From Hydractinia symbiolongicarpus (Eukaryota; Cnidaria; Hydrozoa; Anthoathecata; Hydractiniidae), in assembly GCF_029227915.1 (NCBI RefSeq), contig NC_079884.1, positions 8,928,001 to 8,992,000 of the forward strand: a stretch of DNA of 64,000 bases. The letters are read 5' to 3'. The stretch's first letter is position 1. The number at the start of each line of letters is the position of its first letter. Below are positions 35,309 to 46,342 of this stretch, piece by piece. The notes below the pieces were generated by a model that worked only from the letters and a program-made list of their open reading frames with translations, was not told the DNA's origin and searched no databases. The translations under genes and the position numbers were made by a program.

Positions 35309-37158
35309 ATGTCAAAAGATATTAGCCCATCTCACGAGAATACAGATGTATTTCAAAATCTGCAACAGAAATCTTACAAAAGACGAAACTCTCATATAGA
35401 GCAGAAGTCGCGTCTGTTTCAAGATTCGGTACACGGAGCCATTAAGATTGACCCATTGTTGGTAGCTATTACCGATACGCCTCAGTTTCAAAGATTGCGA
35501 GACTTAAAACAACTCGGTAAGAAATTTGATTCCGTATGTGTTGGTCGTCGAAGAGTTAAAGCGGGCACACTTTAAATCAAATGTTCACGGGCGCCATAAT
35601 GGAAAGAAAAATGCGAATCGCGAGTCTATGTATTTTACCTTTGCAGATTTTCACTATTACTAGGCGATGAAAAATTTTTCAGGCCCATAAAATAATGACT
35701 TCGTATTTAATCAACAATGGATTAATTTTTAGTACATGGGGTATAGCTCTGCTGTCATATGGTACCGTACGGTTTTGTTGTTTCTAACTTGAACAAGCAA
35801 TTGTTTTTGTGTTCAAATATCTAGTTTATTGATTTTTCCTTTGTTTAGCTGGAGTCTACTGGGTGTTTCCAGGAGCATGCCACAATCGATTCGAACATTG
35901 CATTGGAACATCTTACTTGTGTGGTCTCATGTTGGAAACATTAAAAGAACTTCACAACACCGAGTATGATAATGCTGTCGAAATAACAGAGACAGAAATT
36001 CTTTGCGTGAAAATTGCTGGCTTGTGTCACGATCTAGGACATGGTCCATTTTCGCACACGTTCGATAGATCATTCATAAAACGTGTGCGACCAGACACAA
36101 AATGGACGCACGAACAAGGATCGTGTGATTTATTTGATTACATGTTGGCTGTAAACGAAGGTTTACGAGAAATGTTGACGGAGAGAGGTATTAGAGAAAA
36201 TGAATGTGAATTGATTAAGCGGATGATAAAGGGAGAACAAATCTTAAGCACTGAAAAAGGATTTCTTTACGAGATTGTGTCAAACAAAAGGACTGGTATC
36301 GATTGTGATAAACTTGATTACTTTGCCCGCGATACACACCATCTTGGAATGAAAAATACGTTCAACATTCAACGCTTTTTTCACAATATACGCATTTTAT
36401 CCGTAGACGGACAGCTACAAGTATGTGTTCGTGACAAAGAGATGTTTAGTTTGTATGAATTATTTCACGTTCGTTGGGCCCTGCATCACCAAGTATATCA
36501 ACACAAGACAACAAGAATCATTGAAGAAATGATATGTGAAGCGATGCTGAAAGTTGACAACAAATATGGTATCTCGGCTGCGATTGATAATATGGAGAGT
36601 TACACAAACTTAACGGACTCCATAATATACGACATTCTGAGATCTAATGATGATGATCAAGATTTAAAGGATGCGCAAGAACTTATCAAGAGAATACAGA
36701 AAAGAGATTTTATGATGTATTTTTGCGCTCGCATTAATTCCAGCTCCACTAAACGTGAATCTGATGAATTACAAGAAGATATGATTGCACAAGCAATCAT
36801 AGATACAAGTTATGGTGCTTTGGAAAGGGAGGATCTGTTTGTAGATATCATTTCAATTGGATATGGGATGAAAGATCAAAATCCAGTCGAAGAAGTGATT
36901 TTCTTCACCAAAGATGGAAAACCAATAAAATTGCGACGCGAATATCTTAGCGATATATTGCCAAATTCATTTTTTGAAAAGCTCATTCGAGTGTATTGCA
37001 CAAAACGTGAGAAGAAGCAAGAAGTTAAAAATAATTTTGAGTCGTGGTGCCGAAAGAAGGGTTACTTAATTCCAAATACTTTGGAAGGTGATACAGCTGG
37101 TTATTTTACTAACGTATGCAAAAGTAAAGATTCTGCGATTTTTATGAAGAAAAAATAG
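35309..37158 (+). CDS. SAMHD1: SAMHD1-like dNTP triphosphohydrolase, copy 2 (two exons)
   Basis: Exons 35309-35516 and 35849-37158, joined by a phase-1 GT-AG intron at exactly the same codon as copy 1; 505 residues. All catalytic positions are kept: R83 and H86 in NRFEH, H130-D131 in [13 protein letters not shown]157 in WTHEQG, and the Asp in [13 protein letters not shown]. No SAM domain. Compared with copy 1, the loop after MIKG is 13 residues shorter ([14 protein letters not shown]), the N-terminal 35 residues share little, and the tail after TKREK differs. The rest of exon 2 is nearly identical at the DNA level, for example no difference over 120 bp from 36721. AATAAA at 35 bp-scale spacing is absent, but 37235-37240 lies 76 bp after the stop. 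Shared intron position shows a DNA-level duplication, not retroposition. The shortened loop leaves activity likely but unproven. Confidence 0.95.
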
Positions 37159-37240
37159 TCTGTCAATAGCGTAGAAAGAGGTACTGTTAATTATATATGA
37201 AAGAATTCTAAGGATGATAATTTTCTCAGATCTTAATAAA

Positions 37241-37882
37241 AAAGGAAAACTAACGTTATATGAAGTCTTATCTTTTTTTTAACTTTTAAGTGTAGACCAA
37301 GTGGAATTTTTTTTACTATACCTAAAGTCGGATGTCTTCTTTTAAGACCAGAACTTTTCTTTTTAATTTTCATAAGTCGTCGTTAACGGAGTGATAAAGA
37401 GCTTTTTTCGCTGAGAATCGGTTTTTAAGCCTACAAATACTCAAGTCGAAACATTTACGCTTGGATATTATCTCCAGTAACTAATGAGTGACTTACAAAC
37501 CACAACACCACGACTTTTAAAATAGTTTTCGTCATTCTAATTAAGATCGTTTTTTGTTCTTTCGTTAGCATGTCGACACCGCGAGAAACTGGCTCGTTGG
37601 TTATTCCTGAAACACCAACAGTCCATTTGTAGTCCCGTTAACTCTTCAATACCACGGTAGCCATATAGTAAAGTGCTGGAAAGTGCCGTGTTTCCAAGTA
37701 GAAAGAAGGCAGCATTGTTCCCACAAAATAAAAGATGAGAAAAGTTGTTTTCAAGCTGTGCTTTGCTTTTTTCATGTCATCATTTTGCTTAGAAACTAAA
37801 TGAGATCAAAGTTAAAAATGTTGTGAGATTTTTTCTTCAATATTTTGAAAGGATTAACTTAAATAGTGTACTTGAAGTACTA
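37241..37882. other. Intergenic sequence downstream of SAMHD1-like copy 2
   Basis: No gene or clear repeat recognised. Confidence 0.4.
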
Positions 37883-37984
37883 CCAATCTCGTTTCCAAGC
37901 GCTTTTTTCGCTTTCTGGATATGCATGCTGGTGCGAAAGAAGACACATATCAGAAAGCGAAAAAGAAGCCCTGGAACAAGATTG
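37883..37984. mobile_element. Palindromic foldback element, exact 9-bp target duplication
   Basis: Arms CCAATCTCGTTTCCAAGCGC and GCCCTGGAACAAGATTG, with a second complementary block GCGCTTTTTTCGCTTTCTG / CAGAAAGCGAAAAAGAAGCC. GAAGTACTA is at 37874-37882 and 37985-37993, an exact 9-bp repeat. Confidence 0.85.
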
Positions 37985-38009
37985 GAAGTACTATTAATAA
38001 TTTATATTG

Positions 38010-38125
38010 ACTAATTTATGTCATTATTTTTATGTCGTAATCATTTTGTCACACTAATTTATAACGCATTAATTTATGTTGTACTAATTTATGCCGTACT
38101 AATTTATGTTGATACTTGTCGTAAT
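38010..38125. repeat. Short tandem repeat of TAATTTATG-N-GTAC words
   Basis: ACTAATTTAT(G) recurs five to six times at about 15-20 bp spacing. Confidence 0.5.
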
Positions 38126-39469
38126 AATTTTTGTTTGTAATATTTAGTCTTCTTCTTCCTACACACGCTGAAATATACAATATAATAAATCCGCTTAGCA
38201 CCATACCAAATCCTCAATTATCTTTTAAATAAAACAAGTTTAATTTAATGCCTCTACATTTTTTTAGGTTTCTTTTCTGGTGATTTCAACAATTCGACGA
38301 TTTAGTTCAGGTTGTTGCCGTAGTGATGATTGACCTTTGGTTTAATTAACGAATCATATTTGAGGTACATCCGCCATTTTTAAATTTTTGCTGGGTGAAA
38401 ACAAACCTAGTTCATAGATGAAAAGAATGCTAAAAAAATGTGAAAATAGAAGTATAATTAGTTAACGAAAGGTAACCACAATAAAAATCTGTCCGGAAAT
38501 GATGCTTAGCTATCAAGATTTTGCTCAAAAAAAATTATCTTTGCTCAAATTTGTAACATTGTTCTTAAAACTTCGAAACGTGTCTAGCTCTGCACTCTCT
38601 TCACTTAAAATACAGAAGCTTTTCACCTTTTAAAAATTATGACGTCAATCTGAAATTGCTCGTCAATTTTACAGCAACACCAAATTATAGGACTTTTATT
38701 TCAGAATAAAAATATAGCAATGTTTGCATTGTGTCCAAAAAAAAACTCTGTTTCTTCAGTTGATCGAACGTGTCTATTGGTTTCTATATAAAAAAAAATA
38801 TTGTATTTTAGTTTTATCCAAATGCTAATGTTTTGTTAGATTTTCTTTGGCTATAGATCACTTTAATTTCTATATTTTTATCAGGCTACCAGGTACTAAA
38901 TAGCTTATAATTCGGCTAGTCGAGTGCTACGTGGAAAACAACAACCTCAGTTATTTGCATGGACCTGTGTTCGTCTCTGACGTTACAAACTCGGTCGCTA
39001 TTTTCCCGCAGCGCCCTAATGAACGGTTTATAAGCCATTAAGTAGTGCTACACCCGACAGGTGCTTCCAAGTATTACCAAAATTAACCTTTACTAGCGTG
39101 CGGGCAGTAGCACTACCTGTAGAAACTATAGCAGCTAGTCCCGTAAAAGCAAGTAGGACGTTATATTTCTAACGGCTGCTGAATTTTCCGGTAACTGTTT
39201 TACCATTCTTAATTAACGTTTCTTTAATTATCTTTAATTAAATACACCGACTTTGAATATATATATATATATATATATAATATATATATATTCATTAAAA
39301 ATAATTAAAATTTTAATTGAAATATAAATAAACTAAGGTTAAATAAAATAAAAATTGATAAAGAAAGGACCGTTAAGAGTCAAACTTTATTGTCAAAGTC
39401 TATGAACCACGCGAGTGTTTGACTGAATAGAAGAGAAGTGCGCATTGGTGACTAAATAAAATAAAAACT
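38126..39469. other. Intergenic sequence with an (AT)n tract
   Basis: An (AT)n run at 39258-39292. No gene supported. Confidence 0.45.
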
Positions 39470-40690
39470 TTATATTCTGGCATCTACACAGGCAAGATCA
39501 AAATCATTGACCACCTCTGTGTGCAACTTGGTATTCAAGGATCTGGAACCTCTAAGGCAAAGCAAAGCATAATAATGAAATCTCATTATTACGAAGGAGA
39601 GTTTATATCTCATCCAAGTCATTATTTTATCGTTTTGTTCGCCGGATTTCTGTGAATTTTTTACTGCAAGGAAATTTCTGAAATACAGAACATTCTTTGC
39701 TCATTCCCCTGTTTATGGAAAAGACAAGTGGAGTGAATGTGCCATGTTCGTTATCTAATACACGCTAAGTGTATTTACGTTTCTTTCCAGCTTCATGCTT
39801 CTTATATATCTTACTAATTGACGTTTCAATTTGCGATGGGGCATTTACATTGGTCAAACGTACATTGAAGTAAGCTGATTGTCCTGGACGCCAAAAACCC
39901 TTGGCTTTTACATCAAGCCTTGATTCATCGTTGTTGTAGCTTTGGCTCGATTTTCACATCATTACAAACTCAAATTCGCTTTGGAATCACTTACGTTGTT
40001 GTGACGCATGGTCACAAAACCACCTTTTTTGCAGCACATGGCATGGGTGGCATTGAAATCATCTCCGCGATAACATTTTGTTGGAAGATTTTTCACTAAA
40101 TGATTGTATCTTAGCGCATGTGCATCTTGACACTCTTTCTTTGTAAGATTGAAACATTGTTCCTTTAATGGTAAAACGTTAAGCCAGGTTGAGGCACCTT
40201 TTTCACTATTCTGTTCCATTGCCCGTATCTCACTCCTATTCAGCTGATTGTTAATTAACAATTCGTCGATTTCCTGTTGTCGTAAATTGTATTGACGAAT
40301 CGCTAAATTTTTTTTCTGGCTTCAAGTTCAATCGCTTCACTTTTACAAATCATCCATGATTTACTTTCGCTGACGTAATAACCGTAGTTTTTCCGTCTTT
40401 AATCACACCGTTCCACCACTTTTTCAGGCCGATAATTTTACCGGCACCAGTTGCATAATCTGCTAACCATACCTGCTTCACATCTGCAGCAAATTTTAAA
40501 CGTCCTTGCAATAACACAGTACTCAAAGCATAGAAGGAAATCGTAAGGTTATCATCACTTTGAGTTGTCCCTTCTTGCGACAAAATCTCCTTCCCATCTC
40601 CGATAATAAGGCGCGAAGGATTGTGGTATATATTGACAAGCACAGTTGCGAATTGCGGACAAATATATTATATGTTAAGTAGTGCAACTT
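39470..40690 (-). pseudogene. Decayed retroelement: RT palm fragment and downstream domain
   Basis: Read right to left, 40643-40350 holds reverse transcriptase motifs: IYHNPSRLIIGDGKEILSQ, EGTTQSD in place of the usual QGDPL box, and VWLADYATGAG in place of the catalytic YADD box. 40261-39962 holds STWLNVLPLKEQCFNLTKKE, then LRYNHL and CCKKGGFVTMRHNNV, a Cys/His domain that follows this RT type in many cnidarian elements. 39940-39480 continues with KGFWRPGQSAYFNVRLTN, KKHEAGKKRKY, EHGTFTPLVFS and NDFDLACVDA. Frameshifts and stops separate the pieces, and the catalytic box is lost, so the element is dead. I recognise the family from memory but am unsure of its clade name. Confidence 0.75.
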
Positions 40691-41039
40691 GTCTATTCAA
40701 AGAGTTAAAGATTCATGAACATAACTCCCGCAAGATGTTCTTGTGGTGTTAAACCAACGGGGAGTTTCTCGTCATTAATTCTCTTGTAATTAAAATAAAG
40801 CAAATACAGTATAAATTTTTATCTCATCAGAGGGAGAACAACGATGTTTGGAATAAAAGGGAATACGTCAACACGTAAAAATGAATTTAACTCCTAACTC
40901 CATTAACCATGTGAATGTTCCATATATTAGAAAAAATGTTTTTTTCCTGTTTTACAACGTTCCTGATAGATACAAAAGGGCAAGGACGATTTTGTAAATT
41001 TTACATATTTATAAGGATCAGTAAAATTAGCTTAGTAAA

Positions 41040-41226
41040 ATAAGCTCCATCAAGAATATCAAAATTTAGTTCTTTTCATACGAAAGCTTATAAGCAAACG
41101 AATATGTCAGAGGAATTCCCAATTCAAATGCGCCAATGCACCCAAAATACTTTCTCAGAGTAAACCCGGAACTAAAACAACGAGTAAACCAAAAGCTAAC
41201 ATGGCCACATCTTAGCCTCTTAAATA
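41040..41226. repeat. Dispersed repeat, left half of the interrupted copy
   Basis: Matches 22400-22570 (CATACGAAAGCTTA, GGCCACATCTTAGCCTCTTAAATA) and continues at 42244 after the inserted pogo-type element. Confidence 0.75.
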
Positions 41227-42243
41227 CAGTATACTCTCGACATAACGAACCCCAATGTATAGTAAACAACACAATATAACGAACCAAAGTCCGTTCTCCT
41301 CGGATGTTACCTTAAGACATTCTTTTAAATTCCTTCTAGGTAACGAATCCCCGATATAATTATAGATATATAACTTCTGATTTAAGGAACTAATTTTTTT
41401 TTCAGCGAGTCTATAATACCTCGACATAACGAACTCAAAGCACTAAACACAACAGAAAACAAGTTAAAGATTAGAAAGTTTGCTACAAAGCAAAAAAAGC
41501 GCTGTAAATTAGAACTAAAGGAAACGCAGGTGTAAATTGTTTTTTACAAGCTCGTGAGCTTGTATTAAAACGCAAATGTGTCCTACAAGAATGGAAATTT
41601 TTGCCTCTCTGAGCACCGACACGGAAGTAGTCGTGTGTTCGAATCTCATCTTGGTAACTATTTTTACTTTTTTTTTCTTTTTACTATCTCGCCCGCGAGG
41701 ACGTGTTTACAGACTGACCTAACGAAAGTTGAAAATTCGAGAAATTTTTTATCAATATTATTACCTATCCGAATAGCAAAATATGTCGTGTCTAACTTCA
41801 GCTTTTTATACACTTTTTTGGCGAGGTTGTTTGCGTATATCATACGTCTTGTTAATTTTGAAAAGTTATTTAAAATATTTACAAATTTGTTTCTTCCTGT
41901 TAACTTTAATTAAAAAGGAAATTAAATTCCATCACCAGTGCTTAAATTGACTGTTTTACTACTTATTGTCACTATTGGTAATTCTCAATTTCTCTGAATT
42001 TCTCAACAAGATCCTTTTTTACTTCCAAACTTTAATTTCATTTCTCAACCAGAAGCAGCAATCTCTCATTTCTGACTTTTTTGATTTTTAACACTTAGCC
42101 ATTTTAAAACACCTTAAAACACCAAACCTTAAAACATTATAAACTTAAAACATCGGTTTTATACAGGATATAAATATTTGGGTAAAAATATTCGCAATTT
42201 TTTCAAACTTTAATTTAACGAACGTTAAATCGAGAGTCTACTG
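41227..42243 (+). mobile_element. Pogo/Tigger-type element, 1,017 bp, inserted at TA
   Basis: The left end is CAGTATACTCTCGACATAAC and the right end, reversed, CAGTAGACTCTCGATTTAAC; each is flanked by TA (41225-41226, 42244-42245). Subterminal ATAACGAAC words repeat, as in Tigger elements. At about 41475-41530 (+) the frame ATKQKKRCKLELKE resembles the N-terminus of a pogo/CENP-B-type transposase, but no DDE domain follows, so the copy is non-autonomous. The interrupted host repeat is preserved on both sides and has an uninterrupted relative at 22386-22800. Confidence 0.8.
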
Positions 42244-42465
42244 TAGTACTGCAGTAAATTATGTTTGTTTGGGTGAGTGAGACCATCTCGCTTAAAACAT
42301 TAAAGGAGAAAGGATTTCTCAATATTGACCCCGTAAGCAAAGGACAATAGAAGTAACAAATCAAAAATTCTGACGTAGAAAATTTGTTTGCGCCGCAGCG
42401 TAATTTCTTCCACTTTAACTATTTTGATTTTCCGGTGGTAAGTAAAGTTATGCTGGGTCTCTTGT
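42244..42465. repeat. Dispersed repeat, right half of the interrupted copy
   Basis: Matches 22568-22790: CGCTTAAAAC, AAAGGATTTCTCAATATTGAC, AATTTCTTCCA and GCTGGGTCTCTTG in the same order. Confidence 0.75.
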
Positions 42466-42527
42466 CTAGGGAAAAATTGACTTCAGCTTTAATCTGGGCA
42501 TATATTTATTTGCGTTATGCATATCTT

Positions 42528-42612
42528 AACCGGTGGCTTTGTGGTAGCTTCTCCAGTACAGAAGGTCTTGGGTTCAAACCCAGGCCGAGTCGTGCCATAG
42601 ATTATAAAAGTG
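42528..42612 (+). repeat. tRNA-derived SINE head
   Basis: GGTGGCTTTGTGGTAGCTTC resembles pol III box A and TTGGGTTCAAACCCAGGC contains a good box B (GGTTCAAACCC) with a paired T-stem. The acceptor stem does not close and the anticodon arm is irregular, so it is a SINE head or tRNA relic rather than a functional tRNA. Confidence 0.5.
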
Positions 42613-42779
42613 CGAATCGTTATCGTTAGACTACCCTGGGTGAACAACAATAATAAACATTATCTTTGATACGGAAGCTATTTTTAGCAATATAGGACAT
42701 AAAAAATCGCTGACGTCAGGAAAAGTCTGTCAAATACGAGACATGAAAATGTATTTGCATTTACTTGTGGTTATACATT

Positions 42780-44012
42780 TACAGTCTATGCAGTTTAAAA
42801 TTGTCAGTCAGATGAGAGCTTTCAAAGCTGTTTACGATTACGATTGTATGAAATTCCCAGATGTCATTAAGAAGATGAGGAATGGTGTCATATGACGTTC
42901 AATCGTTGTTTACAAGTATACCTATTGATGATACTATCAGCTACATATGCCAAGAGATTTATCACAATAAAGTCTTACGACCGTTGTGCAAAGAAAACAT
43001 TTTTCGTAAACTGCTCCGAAAGCTCTCATGCATTCAACAACCGTTTAATTAAACAAATTGATGGTTGTCCTTTGGATGGCCCTATATCTGTTGTATTTCC
43101 CAATATATACATGAATAAGATGGAAAAAGATGTGGTTAATCAAGTAAAACCAGCTCTCTACAAACGCTGTGTAGACGACACTTGTGCGAAAAGTAAAAAA
43201 GATGTACCCGATACTCTCTTTGAGTCTCTTAATAATTATCACCCAAACATAAAGCTGACAATGGAGATAGACCCCCTTCGTTTCCTGGACACTGAGATTA
43301 TTCACTTTGGCAACGGTTTCAAAACAAAAGTTCATAGAAAAGAGAACAAACTACTTATACACTGGAAATCAGTTGTACCGAAACGCTACAAACGTAATTC
43401 GATTCTAGGTGGTTTACACAAAGCCTATAAAAGAAGAAGAAATTTGATATATAAAAGTAAGTATACGAAGGCTGGGTTTTGTCTATAGTGTGATAAGAGA
43501 TTTCAATAAAGATAAGGAAGAGTTTTTGATCCCGAATTGGTTAGCTGCACAATGAACCTAAGCACAATTACCTTACCTTACGGCGAACGAAATGAAAAAG
43601 ACGTAAGAAAGTTTATTAAAACATAAATCGTTGGACAAATGATAATTTCATTTCCATTGTCTCTGGAACACTAAGACAATTCAGTCTCTCTTTCCTTTGA
43701 AAGACAAAATAAAGCACTGAGTTTACGTTATCTACAAAGGTACCTGTTTATGCGGTGTGAACTACATCGGTGAAACAGTACGGAATGCGCAAACACAATG
43801 GTCTGAACTTAACAAATTGTCTTCGAAGTCCGAACCAGCTAATTATGTTGTCGCGAATGATGGACTCTTTTTTAGCTGGAAAATTTTAAGTTGCGCTTCA
43901 AAAACTGTTTAAAGAAGAAAATTTGGAGACATTCTTTATAAAGTTGTTAAGGCCTGTTCTTAACGAACAAGTTGAATCTAAAAGATTGCTTTTTCATAAC
44001 AGCATGACGTAA
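42780..44012 (+). pseudogene. Penelope-like retroelement: RT and GIY-YIG endonuclease, decayed
   Basis: RT pieces in order: LFTSIPIDDTISYICQEIY (FTNIP-like motif, about 42904-42960), KENIFRKLL, then after a frameshift KQIDGCPLDGPISVVF (about 43055), the catalytic box as CVDD instead of YVDD (about 43170), NNYHPNIKLTMEIDPLRFLD, and PKRYKRNSILGGLHKAYK. 43500-43700 is shifted and stop-rich but keeps NINRWTNDNF. 43727-43910 encodes the GIY-YIG start YKGTCLCGVNYIGETVRNAQ, and after a one-base frameshift near 43912 the C-terminus FFIKLLRPVLNEQVESKRLL reaches a stop at 44010-44012. Tyr-to-Cys in the catalytic box and several frameshifts make it non-functional. Confidence 0.85.
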
Positions 44013-44494
44013 AAATATGTTTTCTTATTACGACGTTAATGTATTTTTATTTTCTATTCTCCTCCTCTCATTATTCACAGTACTTAGAGAGTTTCAGCAA
44101 AAATTTTATAATATATATAGTGGTTTTATTGTCCAGCAATGTTACTTACCTGACGATGTAAGATTTTTACTTACGAAAAACTTCGTGTGTTTTTATCGTA
44201 CATTTTTATATGTTCTTGTATATAATAATTTATCGTGTAGCTTTATAAAACGGCTTATCTGTAAAAGCATTGTTAAAATTACATATATGATGTTAAATAG
44301 TAATGAAATTCATAACATTTTTGCTTTTTTGGTAAGTCAAAAGTTAGATCATGAAAACGAATCTGGTAAACGTTATTGTAGATTAAAAGGCTTGTTAGAA
44401 GTCTTGATTGAGCTTCACAACCTCGCATAGACGTTTTAACAAGTTCAACTAGCTGTAGGGAAAAAATAGACCACTATAAGAACATAAAGATAGT

Positions 44495-44552
44495 CTGATG
44501 AAGGCCTCCAATACCGAGGTCGAAATATTACCATAAAAATATATATGCTGAA
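44495..44552 (+). ncRNA. Hammerhead-ribozyme-like motif downstream of the Penelope relic
   Basis: CTGATGA (44495-44501), then an A, then a 6-bp stem GGCCTC / GAGGTC (one G-U pair) with a 7-nt loop, then GAAA (44522-44525), which is the hammerhead core order. A possible stem III is TATT / AATA closing with TA. One extra base sits between the core and stem II, and stem I does not pair well, so activity is doubtful. Hammerheads are known in Penelope-like elements, which makes the position meaningful. Confidence 0.35.
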
Positions 44553-44935
44553 CGACCATGTATATGTTTCTTTAAAGTATTAACATACGTTCACGTGAAC
44601 CTTGCGTGAACATGTCATTTTAAAGAGTTAACAACATAAAACACTTTTTATATCCGGACGGAGGTGGAACGAGGTTGACAGAAACACACACTCTTCGCAT
44701 TAATATAATAGATAGATAAAATGTCTGCATCCATTACTGTGTCAAGGAAAAGGAATGTCCCAAAAATGCTCATAGCACCAAAAAAGAATGAAAAAAACAC
44801 AAATATTATAAGGCATAAACTTTGACGAAAATGACCAAAAAACGCGAAAGACCCAAAAGTATCCGCCGTTACTATAATCATAAATCTCTTTTTCTTATGA
44901 CTATGCTAGAATCGCGTTAAGTTTTTATAAAATGC

Positions 44936-44999
44936 CCTTCTCGACCTCAGAGATCCTTGAGATAAACTCGAAGAAAAAAGAGCTCTGCAGACGAGAATG
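44936..44999. mobile_element. Palindromic foldback element, CATTCTCGTCCCC type, near 9-bp duplication
   Basis: Arms CCTTCTCGACCTCAGAGATC and GAGCTCTGCAGACGAGAATG. Flanks ATAAAATGC (44927-44935) and ATAAAATGG (45000-45008), 8 of 9 matching. Confidence 0.75.
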
Positions 45000-45371
45000 A
45001 TAAAATGGTATTTATTAAAAGTTTCTGTTTTAAATACATCGCCTACAAAAACAATCGTGTTTTCCTAACAAGTAACAACATTAAAGAAGAAAGAGCAATC
45101 TTAAAGCCAAAATAAACAATTTCTCTTAACAACTGGATATTGACACATTGCGTAATATAGCATATATAAACACATAAACACGCTTCTGAGAAAGAGACAA
45201 AAGGCTTTTATCTGATTGGTTAATCGCTACACAGTTAATAGTTACATAGGTCATACTTATTATACAAAAAATTCTTTGCTAGAAAAATTTTGTGGCGTGC
45301 TGGAACAAGACTCTGTAGTAAGTATTTATGCAAAATTATTTTTTATTTGAGATATTATATTAATATTTAAA

Positions 45372-45420
45372 ACTAGTTATTTAAGCCCGTGGAAAATCCC
45401 CTTAAATTTATTCTGCTTTT
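45372..45420. repeat. Dispersed repeat left end, ACTAGTTATTTAAGCCCGTGG
   Basis: Shares the ACTAGT...AAGCCCGTGG start with 14404, 45831 and 47046. Right limit not defined. Confidence 0.5.
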
Positions 45421-45830
45421 ATCACAAAAGGTTTGTCAATAATTTCGTTAAAAAGGCTGAAAAAACATTATAAACGAAATCCCGTGAAGGTGTCCACTTA
45501 AGAACTTATAAAATTTATGTCATGTTTCTTTATCATAAAAGAAACAGACAAGTCAATTTCATTTAAAAGAAACAGACAATCAACTAAAACGTTTGAACGA
45601 AATTGACAACTACAATAACACGTTGAATGACTGTGACTTTACTGGTACAATAATTTATAACAAGGCACTCGTCACGGTGAATTTGAATTATCATGCAATA
45701 AATTCCCAACTAATGAAATGACTTTATTTTATCACATTCTAGCCAATCAAAATCGTAAAAAAAAATGTTTATAAAACAAAGAACATTTTTATAGGGGATG
45801 TATTATAGACGCTTTTAAGGAAATATATAT

Positions 45831-45965
45831 ACTAGTCGATAAAGCCCGTGGCAAAAATTCACTGAGGCAGGATAAAATGAAAAAGAAGCCAATATGTCAT
45901 TTTATTTTTAATTTTGATGACGTCAGCAACCCATCAACACAAAAAAATTAGAACCTTGTTTTCAC
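45831..45965. repeat. Dispersed repeat, ACTAGTCGATAAAGCCCGTGG family
   Basis: Left end as named, then TTCACTGAGGCAGGA and further on TGACGTCAGCAACCCATCAA. The same order (TTCACTTAGGCAGATG, TGACGTCAGCAAAGACCCGC) occurs at 47046-47160. Confidence 0.6.
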
Positions 45966-46303
45966 GTTGCCTCTATTGTGTGTAGAGCTTAAAGCGCTGG
46001 TCAAGAAAATGTATATGATTATGTGTATCATTATATGATTATGATTATGTGTATAACCCGAACGAATTTACTGCTTTAAAATTAAGTCTTTTAAAATTAA
46101 TTTTTAATCAGATATGAGAAAAATACTAAAAGATGTATTTATATGAACTGAAGTTATTAACTTGGAAAAGATTAGTTTATTATCAAAAAAAAAAAAAAAT
46201 GTTAATTACTTTTATGTGTTAATTAAATTCTTTCTCTTGCATTGAAATAACGCTTTGTTAAACCTATATATACAATCCTTTCATAACAAAGAAACTACAT
46301 TAT

Positions 46304-46342
46304 TCGCGACGTTTCGGATGTTCACACACCCATTTTCAAGCA
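46304..46342 (-). repeat. Stem-loop with GAAACGTCGCG tail (Penelope/hammerhead-related signature)
   Basis: On the minus strand: CTTGAAAATGGGTGTGTGAA then CATCCGAAACGTCGCG, a stem GGGTGT / ACATCC followed by GAAAC. The same stem-plus-GAAACGTCGC layout appears at 56841-56873. The CTGATGA half of a hammerhead core is not preserved here. Confidence 0.4.

Noticed and set aside
42528-42612. Possible functional tRNA gene
   Set aside because: Box B is good, but acceptor and anticodon stems do not fold, so it is listed as a SINE head instead.
44017-44430. 137-codon frame after the Penelope endonuclease stop
   Set aside because: AT-driven hydrophobic composition and no recognisable motif; more likely the element's 3' non-coding part.
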